The notes under the pieces are model-generated. The model was not told the origin of the DNA, searched no databases, and saw only the letters and a program-made list of their open reading frames with translations. A stretch of 64,000 nucleotides of DNA, taken from assembly GCF_028858725.1 (NCBI RefSeq), contig NC_084766.1, positions 25,217,001 to 25,281,000 on the forward strand, read 5' to 3'. Origin of the DNA: Colius striatus. Lineage: Eukaryota > Chordata > Aves > Coliiformes > Coliidae. Below, piece after piece: positions 45,119-57,900 of this stretch (within the stretch, counting starts at the first letter, position 1; each line of letters opens with the position of its first letter). The position numbers and the translations under genes are program-made.

Positions 45119-48100
45119 CTACACAGAGCTCTCGTCCAGCTTCTCCACCAGCTGCGTGTGTTTCCGCTTCTCCAGGATCTTGCTGAGCTCCTCGGTGAAG
45201 GATGCGCTGTAGAGCGGCGAGGCCAGCGGCTCCTCCTGCTGCTGCAGCAGCATGTAGCTGTTGCCGTTCATCTTGCGGAGGACGTTGGGCAGAGCCCCCA
45301 CGCCGTTGGTGAGCTCGGCCGGCAGCGGCGGCGGCGGCGGCAGCGGGACCACGGCCACCGGCAGCTCCTTGGCCGGGGAGGTGACGGCCGTGGGCGCCTC
45401 GCCAGGGATGATCCGCAGGCAGCCGTCGGGGTAGGTGAGCTCTTCCTCCTCCTCCTCCCGGCGGCCCTTGCGCAGGCAGTTGGCCGAGACGGTCTGCAGC
45501 TCCACGCTGGAGGGCCGCGGTTCCCCCAGGACGTACTTGCCCTTGCGCTTCTCCAGGCAGGACACGTAGAGGAGGATGGCGCTGAGCACGGCGCACAGCA
45601 CCACCAAGGCGACAATGGCGGAGACGTAAGCCACCTTCACGTCGGCGGCCGCCTGGCTGGCAGCGTGGGGCCGCGGGGCGGGCGTGGGGCCGTGGGGCAG
45701 CTCGGGCAGCACCGTGAGGCTGTAGGCGGCCAGCAGCGTGTGGAGGCCCCGCTCCTCCCCGTAGCAGCGGTACTCGCCGCTGTGCCGGGGCAGCGTGTCT
45801 GTCACCAGCAGCCCGTCCACCCCCACGCGCAGCCGGCCCTGCCCCGTGCCCGGCACCTCAGTGCCGTTCAGCAGCCAGACGGCCCGTGCCAGGTTGGAGC
45901 GCTGGTCGCAGGGCAGCAGCACGTCGTCGCCCCGCAGCACCGTCCGGTTCTTCCAGGGCAGGGAGCCTGCGGGGACACGCAGCGCCTCGCACCCAGCCCG
46001 GCCGCCTCACGGCACAGCGGCCTCACCCCGCACAGACTCACCGCGCCCAGAGCTGCTCCGGCATCCCTCGTTGCCGCTCTGAATGTCCTGCACCAGCCCC
46101 ACGCTGCAGGATACAGCAGCTTCAGCTGTACAGCCCCGGCTGAGCCCGCCCTTACAGGGTCACGGCCGCCGGCAGAGCTGTGGGGGTGGCACTGGGGCGA
46201 CTGTGCCACTGTGTGCCCCGCGGATGGAGGGCTGTGGGGATGTCCCTACCCGTGCGCGGTGGCGGTGGCGCGGCAGGCCCGGCCGTCCCAGGCACAGTAG
46301 GGGTCCCGGGCGAGGACACAGTCGTAGCAGGAAGCGTACCTGGCGCAGGAGGCCAGGGGCAACTGCAGGATCCCGCTGGCTGCCCCCACGTACAGGCTCC
46401 TCTGGGGAAAGAAGGGCTGGCTCGGCACCACCCTGGCATGGTTGGATGCCCCATGGTGCCCAGAGTTCCCCCCAAGAGCTCCAGAGCACAGCTCTCCTTG
46501 GTGGGAGAAGGGTCTCCAGCTCCAGGCACTGTCAGCAGCTGTCAAGGAGGCTGGTTCCTTTCCCCAGGCTGCCCAACTGGATTCTGGCACATATCCTGAG
46601 CTGGGGTGACCCAGGAGTCATGTGCCCTCCATCCCCCAAACAGCCCAAAGGCAGCTTTGCAGCACAAACATGTCCCATCTGTGGTGTCCCCCAACTTCTC
46701 CCACCCCTCACCTGAGTGTGGGAGATCACCAGGCTCTCTACAGGCTGCGGGTCGCTGAACACTTGCACCTCCTCCACGATGTGGATGCCAGAGTCCACCA
46801 CCACGGCCTTGTGGATCCATCCATCCCCTGGAAAGCAGAGCTGGGGGGTCAGGAGGGAGCATGGGGTGACTCCCCTGCCCAGCAGAGACCCAGCAAACTC
46901 ATCCCGTGCTCACCCGTCCCCATGAAGAGCACGTCGTAGGAGCGGCCGTCGAGGGCCCGCACCCTGTCCACGGCCAGCTGGCTGTAGGCCACGCTCTTCT
47001 TCACCAGCAGCGGCTCCCCACCGGCCGGCTTCACCTCCTCAAACATCAGCGGGTGCAGCTTGACAAAGTCCAGGACGCTGTTGGGCAGGTCCTGCGAGGA
47101 ATTGTAGCCCTTCCTGCGGGAGCGGTCCGTGATGCACTGCCCGGGGGGAGACACAGGGGTCAGGGAGTGATGTGGCTGCCCCACATCCCGCTGCCCCACA
47201 CCCCCAGGCACTCACAGAGCCAGGCCGGGGCTCGGGCACTGCACCGTCGTAGCGGGTCCACTTGCGAGCCGAGTCCTGGTACTCCATGTAGGGGCCCTCG
47301 AAGGCACGCTGCACGCCTGAGATGCTGTAGCGGCACACGGCCGAGGCCTCCATGGTCCTCCTGCGGGCCAGAACCTCACTTCAGCACAGCCAGATGGACC
47401 CCCGAGTGCTCAGTGCCCGCCTGCACATCCCCTCGAGCATGCCCAGGCCCCTCTGTGCCACAGGTGTTTAGCCCCAGCCGTTTGGCCGCTGCCCCACTCA
47501 CCACTGAGCCGAGAGGGTGAAGGCGGCGTAGAAGACGGTGCTGGCCCAGCCGCCCCCGTCCAGGCTGCAGACGCTGCGCAGTACCTCGTAGTAGGGGATG
47601 TAGCAGACCAGGCGCGCCTTCATGAAGGACGTCCACTTGCGCTGCAGGATCTTCTTCCCCCCGACATCGCTCTGGGAGGGTGCAGGGAGCACGTCTGCAC
47701 AGGCTGGCGCGTCCCCCTCTGCCCGTGCCTCAGCTTCCCCAAGGTGCAGGCACGCAGCCCCTGTGCTGGGAGGACGGGCTCCCTGTGCCTGGACACACAC
47801 CTACCTTGCAGACACGAGCCACCCGGGCCACTCGGGCCACCTGGCTCTTGTCGAAGAAGGACGTGGTCTCCTCACCCGCCTGCTCCATGAAGAAGTAGTA
47901 GATTTTGTCATCGTCCCCCACAGGGCTGTCCTTGCTCTCCTGGACCAGCACGGAGGCCACAAACTCAGCATCTGGGGATGCAGAGTGAGACATCGAGGAC
48001 CCACCATGGGACAGGGGATCCCCCCCCGGCCTCAGTTTCCTCACAGGACCCCAGGGCCACCTCCAACTCCCGGGCCACGCTCCCCGAGGCCATGCATAGT

Positions 48101-51100
48101 GCCCCACAGCCTGTGATGCCGTTCTCGGGGTGGGATGGGGACATCTCACCACTCAGCCAGTGCAGCGGGGACTCCTCTGTCTTCAGTGGCCTCTGGTGCA
48201 GGTTCCTCCGGATGTCAGGCAGGCTCCGAAACTCGTAGCGTGTGGCTGTGTACAAGCCACCATCTGGGGAGGGCAGGCACCCATCAGCATGGCCTTGCAC
48301 CACAGGGACAGTGGGGACAGCCCCAAAACCCACCGGCATCCTCGTGCCCCAGGCAAAGGAGGCCAAGGAGGACCAAGTCTTGGCTTGCTAAGACCCCAGC
48401 ACACAGAGCCCACCCATCTAGAGACTCCCCCGCTGGGGGAGTGGGGATGGGGCTGGTACTGGTGGCATCCTGTATGTCCCCACCAGCCCTGGGAAAGTGC
48501 CACCTACCGACAATGAGGCCGGTGTAGCCACGGGCAGGGTCGTATGGGCACTTCTCCTTCCCTTCCTCAAAGTGGGATGGCAACGTGAACCTGTCAGCAT
48601 CCTTGAAGGGAATAGGGGATCGGGTTAGGCCAGAGGGGACAGAGCTGCCTCAGCCCAGGCTCTCTGCAGGGGCTGCTAGTGGAGACAGCCATGCCCTTGT
48701 CTGGGTGAGACAAACCACCTCCAGCTGCTGAAAAGGGGCAGCTAGAGCCACCAGCAGGGAGAGACCCACGGGGGAAAAGTGAGCCCTTGCAGCCCACTTT
48801 GGCATTGCGTGGCACGGGGCAGGAGCCAGCCGGCACGGCCGATGCGCCCGGGCTGTGCCTGGCCGGCAGACACTGCCCAGCTGGGTTGGGTGCCCCCAGG
48901 TGACACCCCCGTCACGGCAGCAGTTATTTTCTTTGGGGTTTGAAGTTCAAAGTGTGTCAAGTAATGACGGGGCCCTTCCAGCTTGGCAGCTCCTCTGCCT
49001 GACTACCAGGGCGTGCAACGGCCAAACCGGACCGGCGGCACAGCTGTGGGAACGGGCATGGCCCCTCCAGGGCTCCCCAGCCATGCTGGGGACACCACCT
49101 TAAGTCCCTTTGCCCCTCAGTTCAGGGAGGGAGGTGGGCAAAGAGCAGCCGAGTCACTGAGGAGTCACCACACAGGGGTGAAAGTCCTGCTGCTGGGGGA
49201 TGTGGCTGCCCCTGTCCACTCTGCCATGAGTCACAGCCACATGGGGACCCTCAGCCTGGGCCAGGAAATCCCAGGGGAGAAGCCACTGAGTCAGCTCTGC
49301 CACCGTCACCTTCTCCGGGCACGCTTGCCGCTGGCCACCAGCCACTCTGCAGTCCCTGCTTTGGGAAGGGAACCTGCAAGAGCAGGGACTAGGGACCAGC
49401 TCCAGTCCTGGCACGTCCCACCCCGATGGCCCCGCTGAGCCCACGTGTGCCCTGCATAGCACCCATCCCACCCCCAGCCATCTTGTTATGGGGTCAGAGT
49501 CCAAACCCAGTGCCAGGGTGGGGGGACTTTGGGCATCTGTGTCATGGTGACTGCATCTCTAAACTGACCCACCCCCAGCCTCGGGGTCACTCACCTCCTC
49601 CCCAAGCCACGGAGAAGGGCTGGGAGGGTGGGGGCAGAAAGGGAACAGGGCTGTGGGTGTAGGTGGTGGGAGAGGACGGGGGCTGTGGCATCCTGGGGTG
49701 ACGTGGTGGCAGGGGATGGGAGACAGCCGGGGGCACTCACGATGGCGGCGCAGAGCGGGTGGAAGGCGTAGGTCCCGCAGGCGTAGAGATGGGTGCTGTT
49801 CAGCCGCTGCAGAAACCGCACGTGGTTGAAGCACTCGGTCTGCAGAGGGGGAGGATGTGTTACCAGCCGGGGGAAGCGGCACCCACTCACCCACCCACCG
49901 GCTCACCCACCCACCTTGTTGTTTTTGCCCTTCTGCAGGCAGTCCAGCTGCTTCTCCGGGGAGGCTTCCCAGTGAATCTGCAAGGAGAACAGTGACTGCC
50001 ACCGTGTGGTATTTAGAGAGCGGATGGCTGCTCACAGCACAAGACAGCAACCGGCCCACGTGCCCCCAGCCCTGGGCAAGAGCAGTCCCACACCCAGACC
50101 CGCAGGCAGAAACCCCTGAGCACCTGCAGGACTCTGGAAGATTTTGAGGTGTCCTTCCCGGGGACAGCAAAGGAGTGCACATCCCCCCTTGCCCCTCACC
50201 CTGCTGGGGTGTATCTAAAGCAGGCAGCTCTGAGCTTGGGGACATCTCCCACAGCTGTCCCCATGGCCTGGTGTCCATAGGGGACAGATGTGGGGACAGC
50301 ACCTTCAGGTCAGACCTGAGATGGCGAGCAGGAGGATGAGCAGGGATAGGGTGGCCATGATTCGTGCAGGGACAGGAGAGGGCAAGCAGCCGGTGCTGGG
50401 CAGCGGCCGGGCTCACCGTGCGGTGGGAGCCGTCGGCCACGTCGCTGGAGTTGAGGGCGAAGATGGCTCCTCTGGCGCCCACGTAGAGGATGCCCCGGTC
50501 GTCCTCCAGCAGCAGGGTGCTGTAGTTGAGGGTGTGTGTGCTGAAGCGCCGGGTGCCCGACAGCTCTGCAGAGGGAACAGGGGACTGAAGGGGCAACCGC
50601 ACGGCACGAGCCACGGGGGGAAGAGACGGAGGATGCAGCCGGGAGCAGTGGGAAGGCACCCGCCAAGGTTATTGGGCAGATGGTGCCAGTGGGTACAGCA
50701 GGAGGAAAGGAAGAGGGGAGGTCTGAAATGAGGCAAAAAGCACTAATTCAGGCTCGGGTTCACAGGGGAAATTTCTCCTCGCTGATTAAAACAGCAGCTC
50801 AGAGGTGTGAGCCGTGACATCCATGCCCAGCATAGACGTAATGTGCTGTTTCGGAAACCGCTGGAGGAAGTGAAAAGACGCCGGTGGTGACCCCGGCCCT
50901 GAGCTGAACCCAGCCAGCACAAAAGGAAGGATGTAAAAAACCTGAACTAAAACTGCTGTGCAAGGGGAGGGTTCCCACAGTGGCACCAGGCGCTCCCTGC
51001 ACACTGAGCCAGAGAAACTATCCAATTTGTGGTGCTAAGAGGTGTGAGGTGGGACTCAGCCCCAGACAGAGGGACCAGGCTTGGACCCTCCCACTGCTGG

Positions 51101-51566
51101 AGGAGAAAGTCCTCTGGGGCTTGGGACCCCAGAGGCAGCCCTCTCCCACCATCGACCTCTGAGCTGGGCCTCGCTTATGAGCTGAATGAAGTCGTGTGGA
51201 TGCTCAAGGCACGATGGCATTGCGGGACTGGCTGACACCACTGAGGCTCGAGGCCAAGGGCCCAGTGGCAATTAGAGAAAATCATCGAAGAAAGCTCCCT
51301 GCAGGACAGCCCAGCGGTGATACCCTGCTCAGGACACTCATGCACAAAAGGCAGGGGGCTGCCTTTTAGGAGGGACCTTTTTGTCTCTGCCCTGCTCCTG
51401 GGGCACATCAACTTGGACATCACCCCCAAAAACCACCCTCCTTACCATCAAAGGTGACTGTTGTCCTGGGGGTGGCATCCAGGTCGGTGGCAGAGCGCCG
51501 TGACGGGTAGCCCATGGCCGCTGCCACGAAGAGAGCCGCCAGGAGATGGGCTATGCCCCTGCTCAT
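45119..51566 (-). CDS. SEMA4G: SEMA4G, class 4 transmembrane semaphorin
   Basis: Fourteen coding exons: 51566-51446, 50565-50417, 49977-49915, 49839-49741, 48601-48508, 48263-48150, 47971-47805, 47671-47502, 47360-47216, 47136-46914, 46827-46712, 46401-46250, 46103-46042 and 45966-45119. They give 840 residues (human 838). A signal peptide covers about 1-19. The Sema beta-propeller spans about 40-490 ([37 protein letters not shown]). The PSI module starts at C506 ([14 protein letters not shown]), and an Ig domain spans C578 to C626. A single membrane helix lies at about 671-694, followed by KRKGK. The cytoplasmic tail has a proline run and ends [12 protein letters not shown], a PDZ ligand. 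Known role: membrane-bound guidance ligand of the plexin-B-binding class. The subclass call rests on the tail and on synteny with MRPL43. Confidence 0.96.
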
Positions 51567-51652
51567 GGTCCCGCTCCCCCGGCGAGGGCAGCCACACAGC
51601 CCGCTGCCGCTGGGCTGCCACAGCCGATCCTGGGACAGGCTCCCAACCCCTC
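51567..51652 (-). promoter_or_regulatory. SEMA4G: SEMA4G 5' UTR in the start-codon exon
   Basis: A strong acceptor (GTGTGTTTCAG on the minus strand, ending at 51653) precedes an 86-nt leader before the ATG. One or more noncoding exons and the promoter must lie to the right, beyond 51.65 kb. Confidence 0.7.
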
Positions 51653-54509
51653 CTGAAACACACAGCACCAGGTCACACACTCCTGCTCTCCCCAGCACCT
51701 CAGAAGCAAGTGGGCTTGGGAAGGAGCTGCCCACGCACATGCCTGGATGCTCAGCCAGGCGCGGCCTCAGCCCAGGGAAAGCAAACCCTGCCAAGGCAGA
51801 AACTGAGGCACGGCACAAGGTGTTGAGCCTGCAGCCAGCACAGAGCAAGGAGGGGAGCTGAAGTAGAATGACCTCCCACAGCATCCCCTGCGGCTCAGTG
51901 CCCACTGCATCAGTGCACCTGCAGCCACTTGCTGAGTGCCGGGTTTGGTTGCTCAGAGGGTCATTTTCCTCCAGGTCTGTTCTGGGTTCCTCCATCCTTC
52001 ACTCCCCACCACCTCCTCCTGCAGCTTCCCCTGACCAAACAACACAATTTGGCAGAGCCATCTGACCCTCCATTGCACTTTCATACCCAAAAAGCAGGCA
52101 CATTTACCCCCAAAAGCAGAGAGCAGGGTTCAGGGCCAAACCCCTGTGGATCTCTTGGCACACTGGAGTACCCCAAGGCCTGCTCCCTGGATTGTCAGTG
52201 GCAGGATGGGCAGTGAGGGGAGCCCAAGGGCTCTGCTCCTCCCTGAAACCACAGTTAGCTGTCTCCTGCCAGGGAACATACTTGTCCCCAGCGTTTTGCC
52301 CCTCCTGAAATGACAAGACTCCTGAGGACAGAGGCGCAGTGAAGGATGCTGCAGGGCAAAGGAAAACCCATAGGAGCCACTTGGCATCTCCATCAAGCCT
52401 TTTCAAGCAAGAACAGCTTTTCCCCCACAGCGTTTTGATTTCAGTTTCTCTTTCATCCCAAGCTGCCTTGAAGCTCAGCATCTACCCTGGCTCTCTCTTT
52501 TATGTGTCTGATCACTCCTGAATAATCCCCCACCTCTCCCAGCTGCTTCCAGTAAAGCCACCAGTTCATTTTTCAGGCACGAAAGAGGAATGAGATGGGC
52601 AAGTATCTCCAAGCAGGAGACCTCCCCATAAAGTCACTGGCACCTATGTGTTTGTTTAGGGGCTTATATATATATATAAACAAATATAAGCCAAATACCT
52701 GGCCCTGCACAGAAGTTGTTCCAACAGGCTTGCTGCATACGGTTTCCCTGAAGCAAGTACCTCAACGGGTCTTGGGCAGAGGGGAGGCAAAACCAAAGTG
52801 AAATAAAAGTGAAAAGGGCTTTGGGGCTGAAAAGGAGAAGTGAGGGGCTGGATGTGGGATCCAGCCATAGCCCCAGAGCTGGCATTAAACTGCTGTTTCC
52901 TTTGTGAGGGTAGGTTTCAGATTCAGACCTCATGCCTGCACTGCCCGCTGCCCCAGAGCGTCCCGGGAATGGGGCAGATGATGCCCTGCTCCCTCCTGCC
53001 TCGCCACCTGCCAGGTGCCAGCCCGGTGCAGAGCATCCCTACAGCACCCAACCCTGGGAGCGGGCAAGGTGCTGCCCCTGGGGCTGAGCTCACTGGGGAG
53101 CAGAGGACCCAGAGCATCCTCCCTCCAAGGAACTCCTGTTCCTGGGACAAGCCCTGTGCGGACCAAGGGTCTGCCCACGAGAGATGGGCCTGGCAGGTTG
53201 ATGCAAGGCACGCGAGCGGGGAACAAAGTGGGTGGGAGTCCAACAGGAGTTGCTTTGGTGACACCATGTCTGGCACAAGCCAAACTAACCAAGCTTTTAG
53301 GGCAATCCAAGCGATGGAGTCACATCTGAAGCACAGAGGTGCTCTGACCAGCCCTGTGCTGACAGCTCTCTGTCTCGCCAGCGGGACCAGGGCCACCCTG
53401 GCAGCTGAGGGGACCCTTCCCCTGGCCTCTGCATGGAGACACAAGCCCAGAATCGGGCATGAGCCGCCAGAGCTGCCGTGCACCTGGGCTGAGACAGCAG
53501 CGGGGAGAAGAAACCTTCTTATGACAAGGCAAACAACAGTCTAATAAATGAGTAACAGCCCTGCGAGCTGCCTGCTCCCTCCAGGAGTCCTCACCTTATC
53601 TCCCCCGAACAAACAAGCCCTGAACTTTGCCGCTGCCTGGCTCTGGGTGCGACAGGGATTGGAGCTGGGAGTGCACGGAGGCAGGGATGGTGTTTATGGC
53701 ACCATGAGCCAGCCTCAGCTAACATTTAACCAACATGAGCACTGAGCCAGCACAAGAGAGGGAATAACAACAATAAATAAAGCCATGGGGCTGTGCACAT
53801 TCCTAGTGGGGAAGGGGCAGTGGGGAGCAACCTTCCCTTGCTAGTGGGGATGAGCTTCTCTGTTTTTTCCAGGGGAGCAGCTACACCCGTTTCCAAAGGC
53901 TCATTCACCCAAGATCAGATGTAACTTTGTCCCAAAGACTATTTAATCAGCTAGCTGTAAGAGCCAGTTAATATTTTACTTAAAGGGAAGGGCTGCTCTG
54001 AGCTTCTCTTTTTATTTCTCATACCTAGGGTGGGGGAGAAAGAGCAAGAAGGAACTGAAACCATCCTTGGCCTCATTTAGATCGTCATCTCAGGCTGCAG
54101 CCACACCAACCCCCCCCAGATCCATCATCCACCTCATCAAGATGCAAATTCAAAGCTCTGAGTAAAAGCTAGGGCCAGGGTGGGAGACAGAAGAGTTCCT
54201 GGTCTGTGGGACCTACCCGTAGGGCTGGGGGCAACTGGCTTGCTCAGGATCAGCTCTTCCCTGTGAAAAGTCTGGAGAGGAAACATCACAGAGAGCTTCC
54301 TCCAGGGGAGTGACACAGAAGGGGGAGAGGAAGAGACTGAAAAGCAGCAGCAGCTCCAATGACATCTGAGGTTTAAGAAAGATAAAAGCTCAGAAAATCC
54401 CATCCCACCTCCAGGAGAGAGCTCCTGAGCCCTTCTGCACCTCACCTACTTCCCAGTGGTGGGGGGGCTGACATAGGACCCGAAACCCAGCACCAGCTCC
54501 CACCTCAGC

Positions 54510-54960
54510 TGGCGATGCTGAAGGAGAGGCGGCTGTTGGAGGCAGGATGCGGCCGCGGGGCTGGCGGCTGTCAGGGCGCGGGGAGAAGCCAGGAATCAGC
54601 CACTGTAATCCCAACGTGTAACAGCCAGAGGGGCCAAAGCCCACCCTCCCACCGGCGGCCGCGGGTGCTGCTGCGGACGAGCCTGAGCCGGGCTGCGCGT
54701 CCCGCGGGCGGGCCGGGTGTGCTGGGGCCGGGATGGGCAGGGAGCAGCGAGCGGCGCAGCGGGGGCGTGCGGGAGGGAGCGCGCCGGGCAGTGCAGCCAG
54801 AACAGCCCCGGTCAGGTCTGACTGGGTTTACTGGGTCACGACGGAAGCTGCGCGAGCATGACTGTGCTGGCCCCAGCCTCCCACTGCCGGCCGGCACGGC
54901 ACGGCACAGCACACCCAAACGAGCCGGCCCAGGCGGCACCTCCTTCACATCCCCGCAGCC
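54510..54960. promoter_or_regulatory. CpG island, possible alternative SEMA4G promoter
   Basis: A block clearly richer in CpG than its flanks. A minus-strand donor-like site (CAGCTGAG then GTGGGAG) ends at 54504, so an alternative noncoding first exon is possible. The evidence is composition and one splice-like site only. Confidence 0.4.
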
Positions 54961-57900
54961 GGCACCTCTGCAGCAGCAAAAAGCTTTTGATGAGTGAATT
55001 CCCTGCTGGCAGCTCTCGCCAAACCTGGATCCGTCCAAAGAACCCAGCCAAAGCTGCCGCATCCCTCAACGGCTGCGGCAGTGAGAGCTTCTGCTGGCCA
55101 CGGCAGCCCCTTCCCGCTGCCCCGCGCTCCTCCAAGCCACAAGGCACCAAAACCCAGGAGCAAGAGCTGGCTGCAGGGAAGCTGAGTTGTCAGCGGGGCT
55201 GGCAAACATGGAGGGACCTCAGCTGGGGTCTTATGTCCTCCCCATGGCTGTTTCCTCAGTGAGACAGCCCAAAACAATGCCAGCTTTTTCATTTAAAGGG
55301 AACTCAGGAGAAAGAATGGAAATGTCAGGGGGGAGCAGCTCGTCTGGTTCAGCCCCAGCATCCGTGCTGGATGTTGGGACAGAGATTTGCAGAGCTTCCC
55401 CATCCCAACGCTCTGTGGACAGCTTGTGGATGCTCCACTGAGCTCTAGTAAAGCCCAAGCATGCTCTGCAATGGCTGCTGGACCCTTCTCTCCTCCTCGT
55501 GGGCTGCCCTTCTTGGCACCATGCATTCCTACCAGTAAGGCCTTCTGGCTTCCCAGTGGGGGCCAGGATTGCCAGCAGGTCTCCTCCCGGTTATGGGGTT
55601 GCAAAACAGCCTTAACAAAACTCCCAGCAGGGACTGCATCAGGAGACACCATTTGCACCTTGCTTTTCCATGGCAGCCCAGCCCAGGCACTCTATGCAAG
55701 TGATTCAACTTTACTTATGGGGGCTAAGGCTGGCACATGGCTTCCCCAGCCCCTTTGGCTCCCTCAGCCACATTCTCACCGGCCCAGCACCGTTTTACCC
55801 CTGCAGGGACCCACAGGATTTGCCGTTGGGTTCAGCAGAAACAGCCTGACCCGTTCCCAGCACAGGGTGGGGGGGAAGGCGCTCGCCTCAGGGGATGAGG
55901 CAGGGAATGCTCCGGGCTCCCAGGCGTGGGAACAAGACAAGGAATTTCAGGAAGAGCCATCCAGTGAGAGAAGAGGCTGGCCCCTGCCTGGCTGCGAGCA
56001 CTGTGCCTTTCGGGCCCCTCTTCCCTGGAGCCCACAGACCTCGGGTGGGAAATCCTGCGAGATGTGGGAAGAGGAGCCAGGATGGAGGTTGCCAGGCAAC
56101 TTTAATTCAGCCCTTGACGAACTTCCAGCACTTTGCTTCTGTAGCAGAGCCCAAGCAGCAAGCATAAAAGCCAAAACATAATACACCAGATCCACCTCGA
56201 GACCGTGGTGTCCACCCACCCGTCCATCTCTCCATCGCAAGGGCTTGCTCATGGCCCTGCGCAAGGTGATGGGTCCCCCCTGGCAGCGTCCCCAAAGGCC
56301 AGCCCGGGATGAGCTGCCCTTCCCGGCAGAGATTTGCAGGGGCAGGATTTGACCCATGGGACTGGGCTGGCGCTGCCGCATGGATATTTCTCAACCAGAC
56401 AGGATTTTTGTCAACAACAGCAAGAAAAAAATGCTAACGCGCTGAAAGCCCTCCGGGAAGAGGAGATGTGCGACGGGTTTGGGGGCTGGGGCTGGGGAGG
56501 GAAGGAGCACAGTGACCTCCCGGGAGCCCCTTGCCAAGTTTATTTTAGTTGCCTTCTTTAAACAAAACCACACTCGACCCTGAGGCACTTCAGCGGACAC
56601 GCACGAGAGCTTTGGCGATTCGAGAAGCAGACGCATCCCTCCTCTACCCAAATTTGGGATTGGGGCACAGCAAAGGGGAGGAACGGTCCCACCACAAAGC
56701 CCCCACGCACGGCACAGACGCCGTGGAGCCAGAGGGGCGGCGGCGGGCACTGCTGGGCCGTGGGAACAGGCTCCACATTTCCCCTGCACGGCACGGCACG
56801 GCACGGCCCCCATCCGATGCCTGCAGAGCCCAGCGCATCCGGTGCAGGACCAGCTCTGGTCCCACCAGCGACAGGACAGCAAGGAGGCCCGTGGAGGAGG
56901 AAAGTGATGGATGGGAGAGCAAGCAAGGACAGCTGGGGATGTGGATCGGGTTTAATGGAGCACTAGTGCCAGCAGGAGCCAGACATCTAAGTACCCTGAA
57001 AAGACAAACTGATCCCTCAGCCCTATTCCCACAGCCCAATTTCCCACAGACTGGCCTCTCTGTGGGCCCAGCTCCGTGCCTTTACCTCTGTCCCCCTGCA
57101 GCATCGCACTGGGGGATGCTGTCCACTCAGTGAGGGGCAGGGCCCAGCCATGGCATGCACATAGCACAGCTGCAGGGATCATAGCATTTTAGCTTCTCCC
57201 CAGCTCCTTGTTTTCACTGTTCTTACAGGAACTTGTTCCTGTCTTCCATCAGGTCAGGTCTGACACAGGGCAAGAGATTCAAAGGGGCTGTCAGTCAGCA
57301 ACACAAGCTCACTACTGAGTCCCCATGAGAGCTCTCACAGCACTCCTGTCCAAACCAAGTCAAAAACCCCTACTGAGACAATAAGGAAAGCTGCTCCAGC
57401 CTGTGCCATGGGCAGGGACTACCTGCCTGCAGGTGCCTGCCAGACCTGGGCACGGCTCCTCTCCAGCAGCTCCCAGCGCACGGCAAGCAGACAGCAAGAG
57501 CACGATACCTGGGACCACAGGACAGAATGCTCCGTCACTCCCCAACCCAGCACCATCAGCCATCAGTCAAAACAGCTCCTGGCGCAACTCCATCATCCCA
57601 AAAGCCTTGCTCAGAGCTGGCCCAGGAGGGAGGGTGCAAGGAGGGGAGGCTGAAGGGCAAAACCTTGCAGTTCAGCAGTGGAACCAGGAGCACTAAGGGA
57701 TGCTCCAACCAGCACAGACCTGACACCCCCAGGCATCAAATCTCCCATCACAGGGGCAATTCCCCGTGTACCAGAGGCTGTTTGGCTCATGCAAGTCAGC
57801 AGTGAGGACAAAGTCCCCGTGGCTATTCCCTCCCATTCAGGACTTCTCCCCCTGCAGAAACATCACGGCAGCAGCCCTGGGCTGACCCTGGAGCACCTGA

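Noticed and set aside
44966-46300. 444-codon plus-strand frame
   Set aside because: Antisense to the SEMA4G last exons, which have clear Ig, membrane and cytoplasmic features on the minus strand.
48935-48965. TTTGAAGTTCAAAG palindrome in a SEMA4G intron as a nuclear-receptor site
   Set aside because: A single short inverted repeat with no supporting context; expected by chance in a window this size.
52664-52690. TATATATATATAAACAAATATAAG as a TATA promoter
   Set aside because: A simple AT dinucleotide run with no downstream exon or CpG context on either strand.
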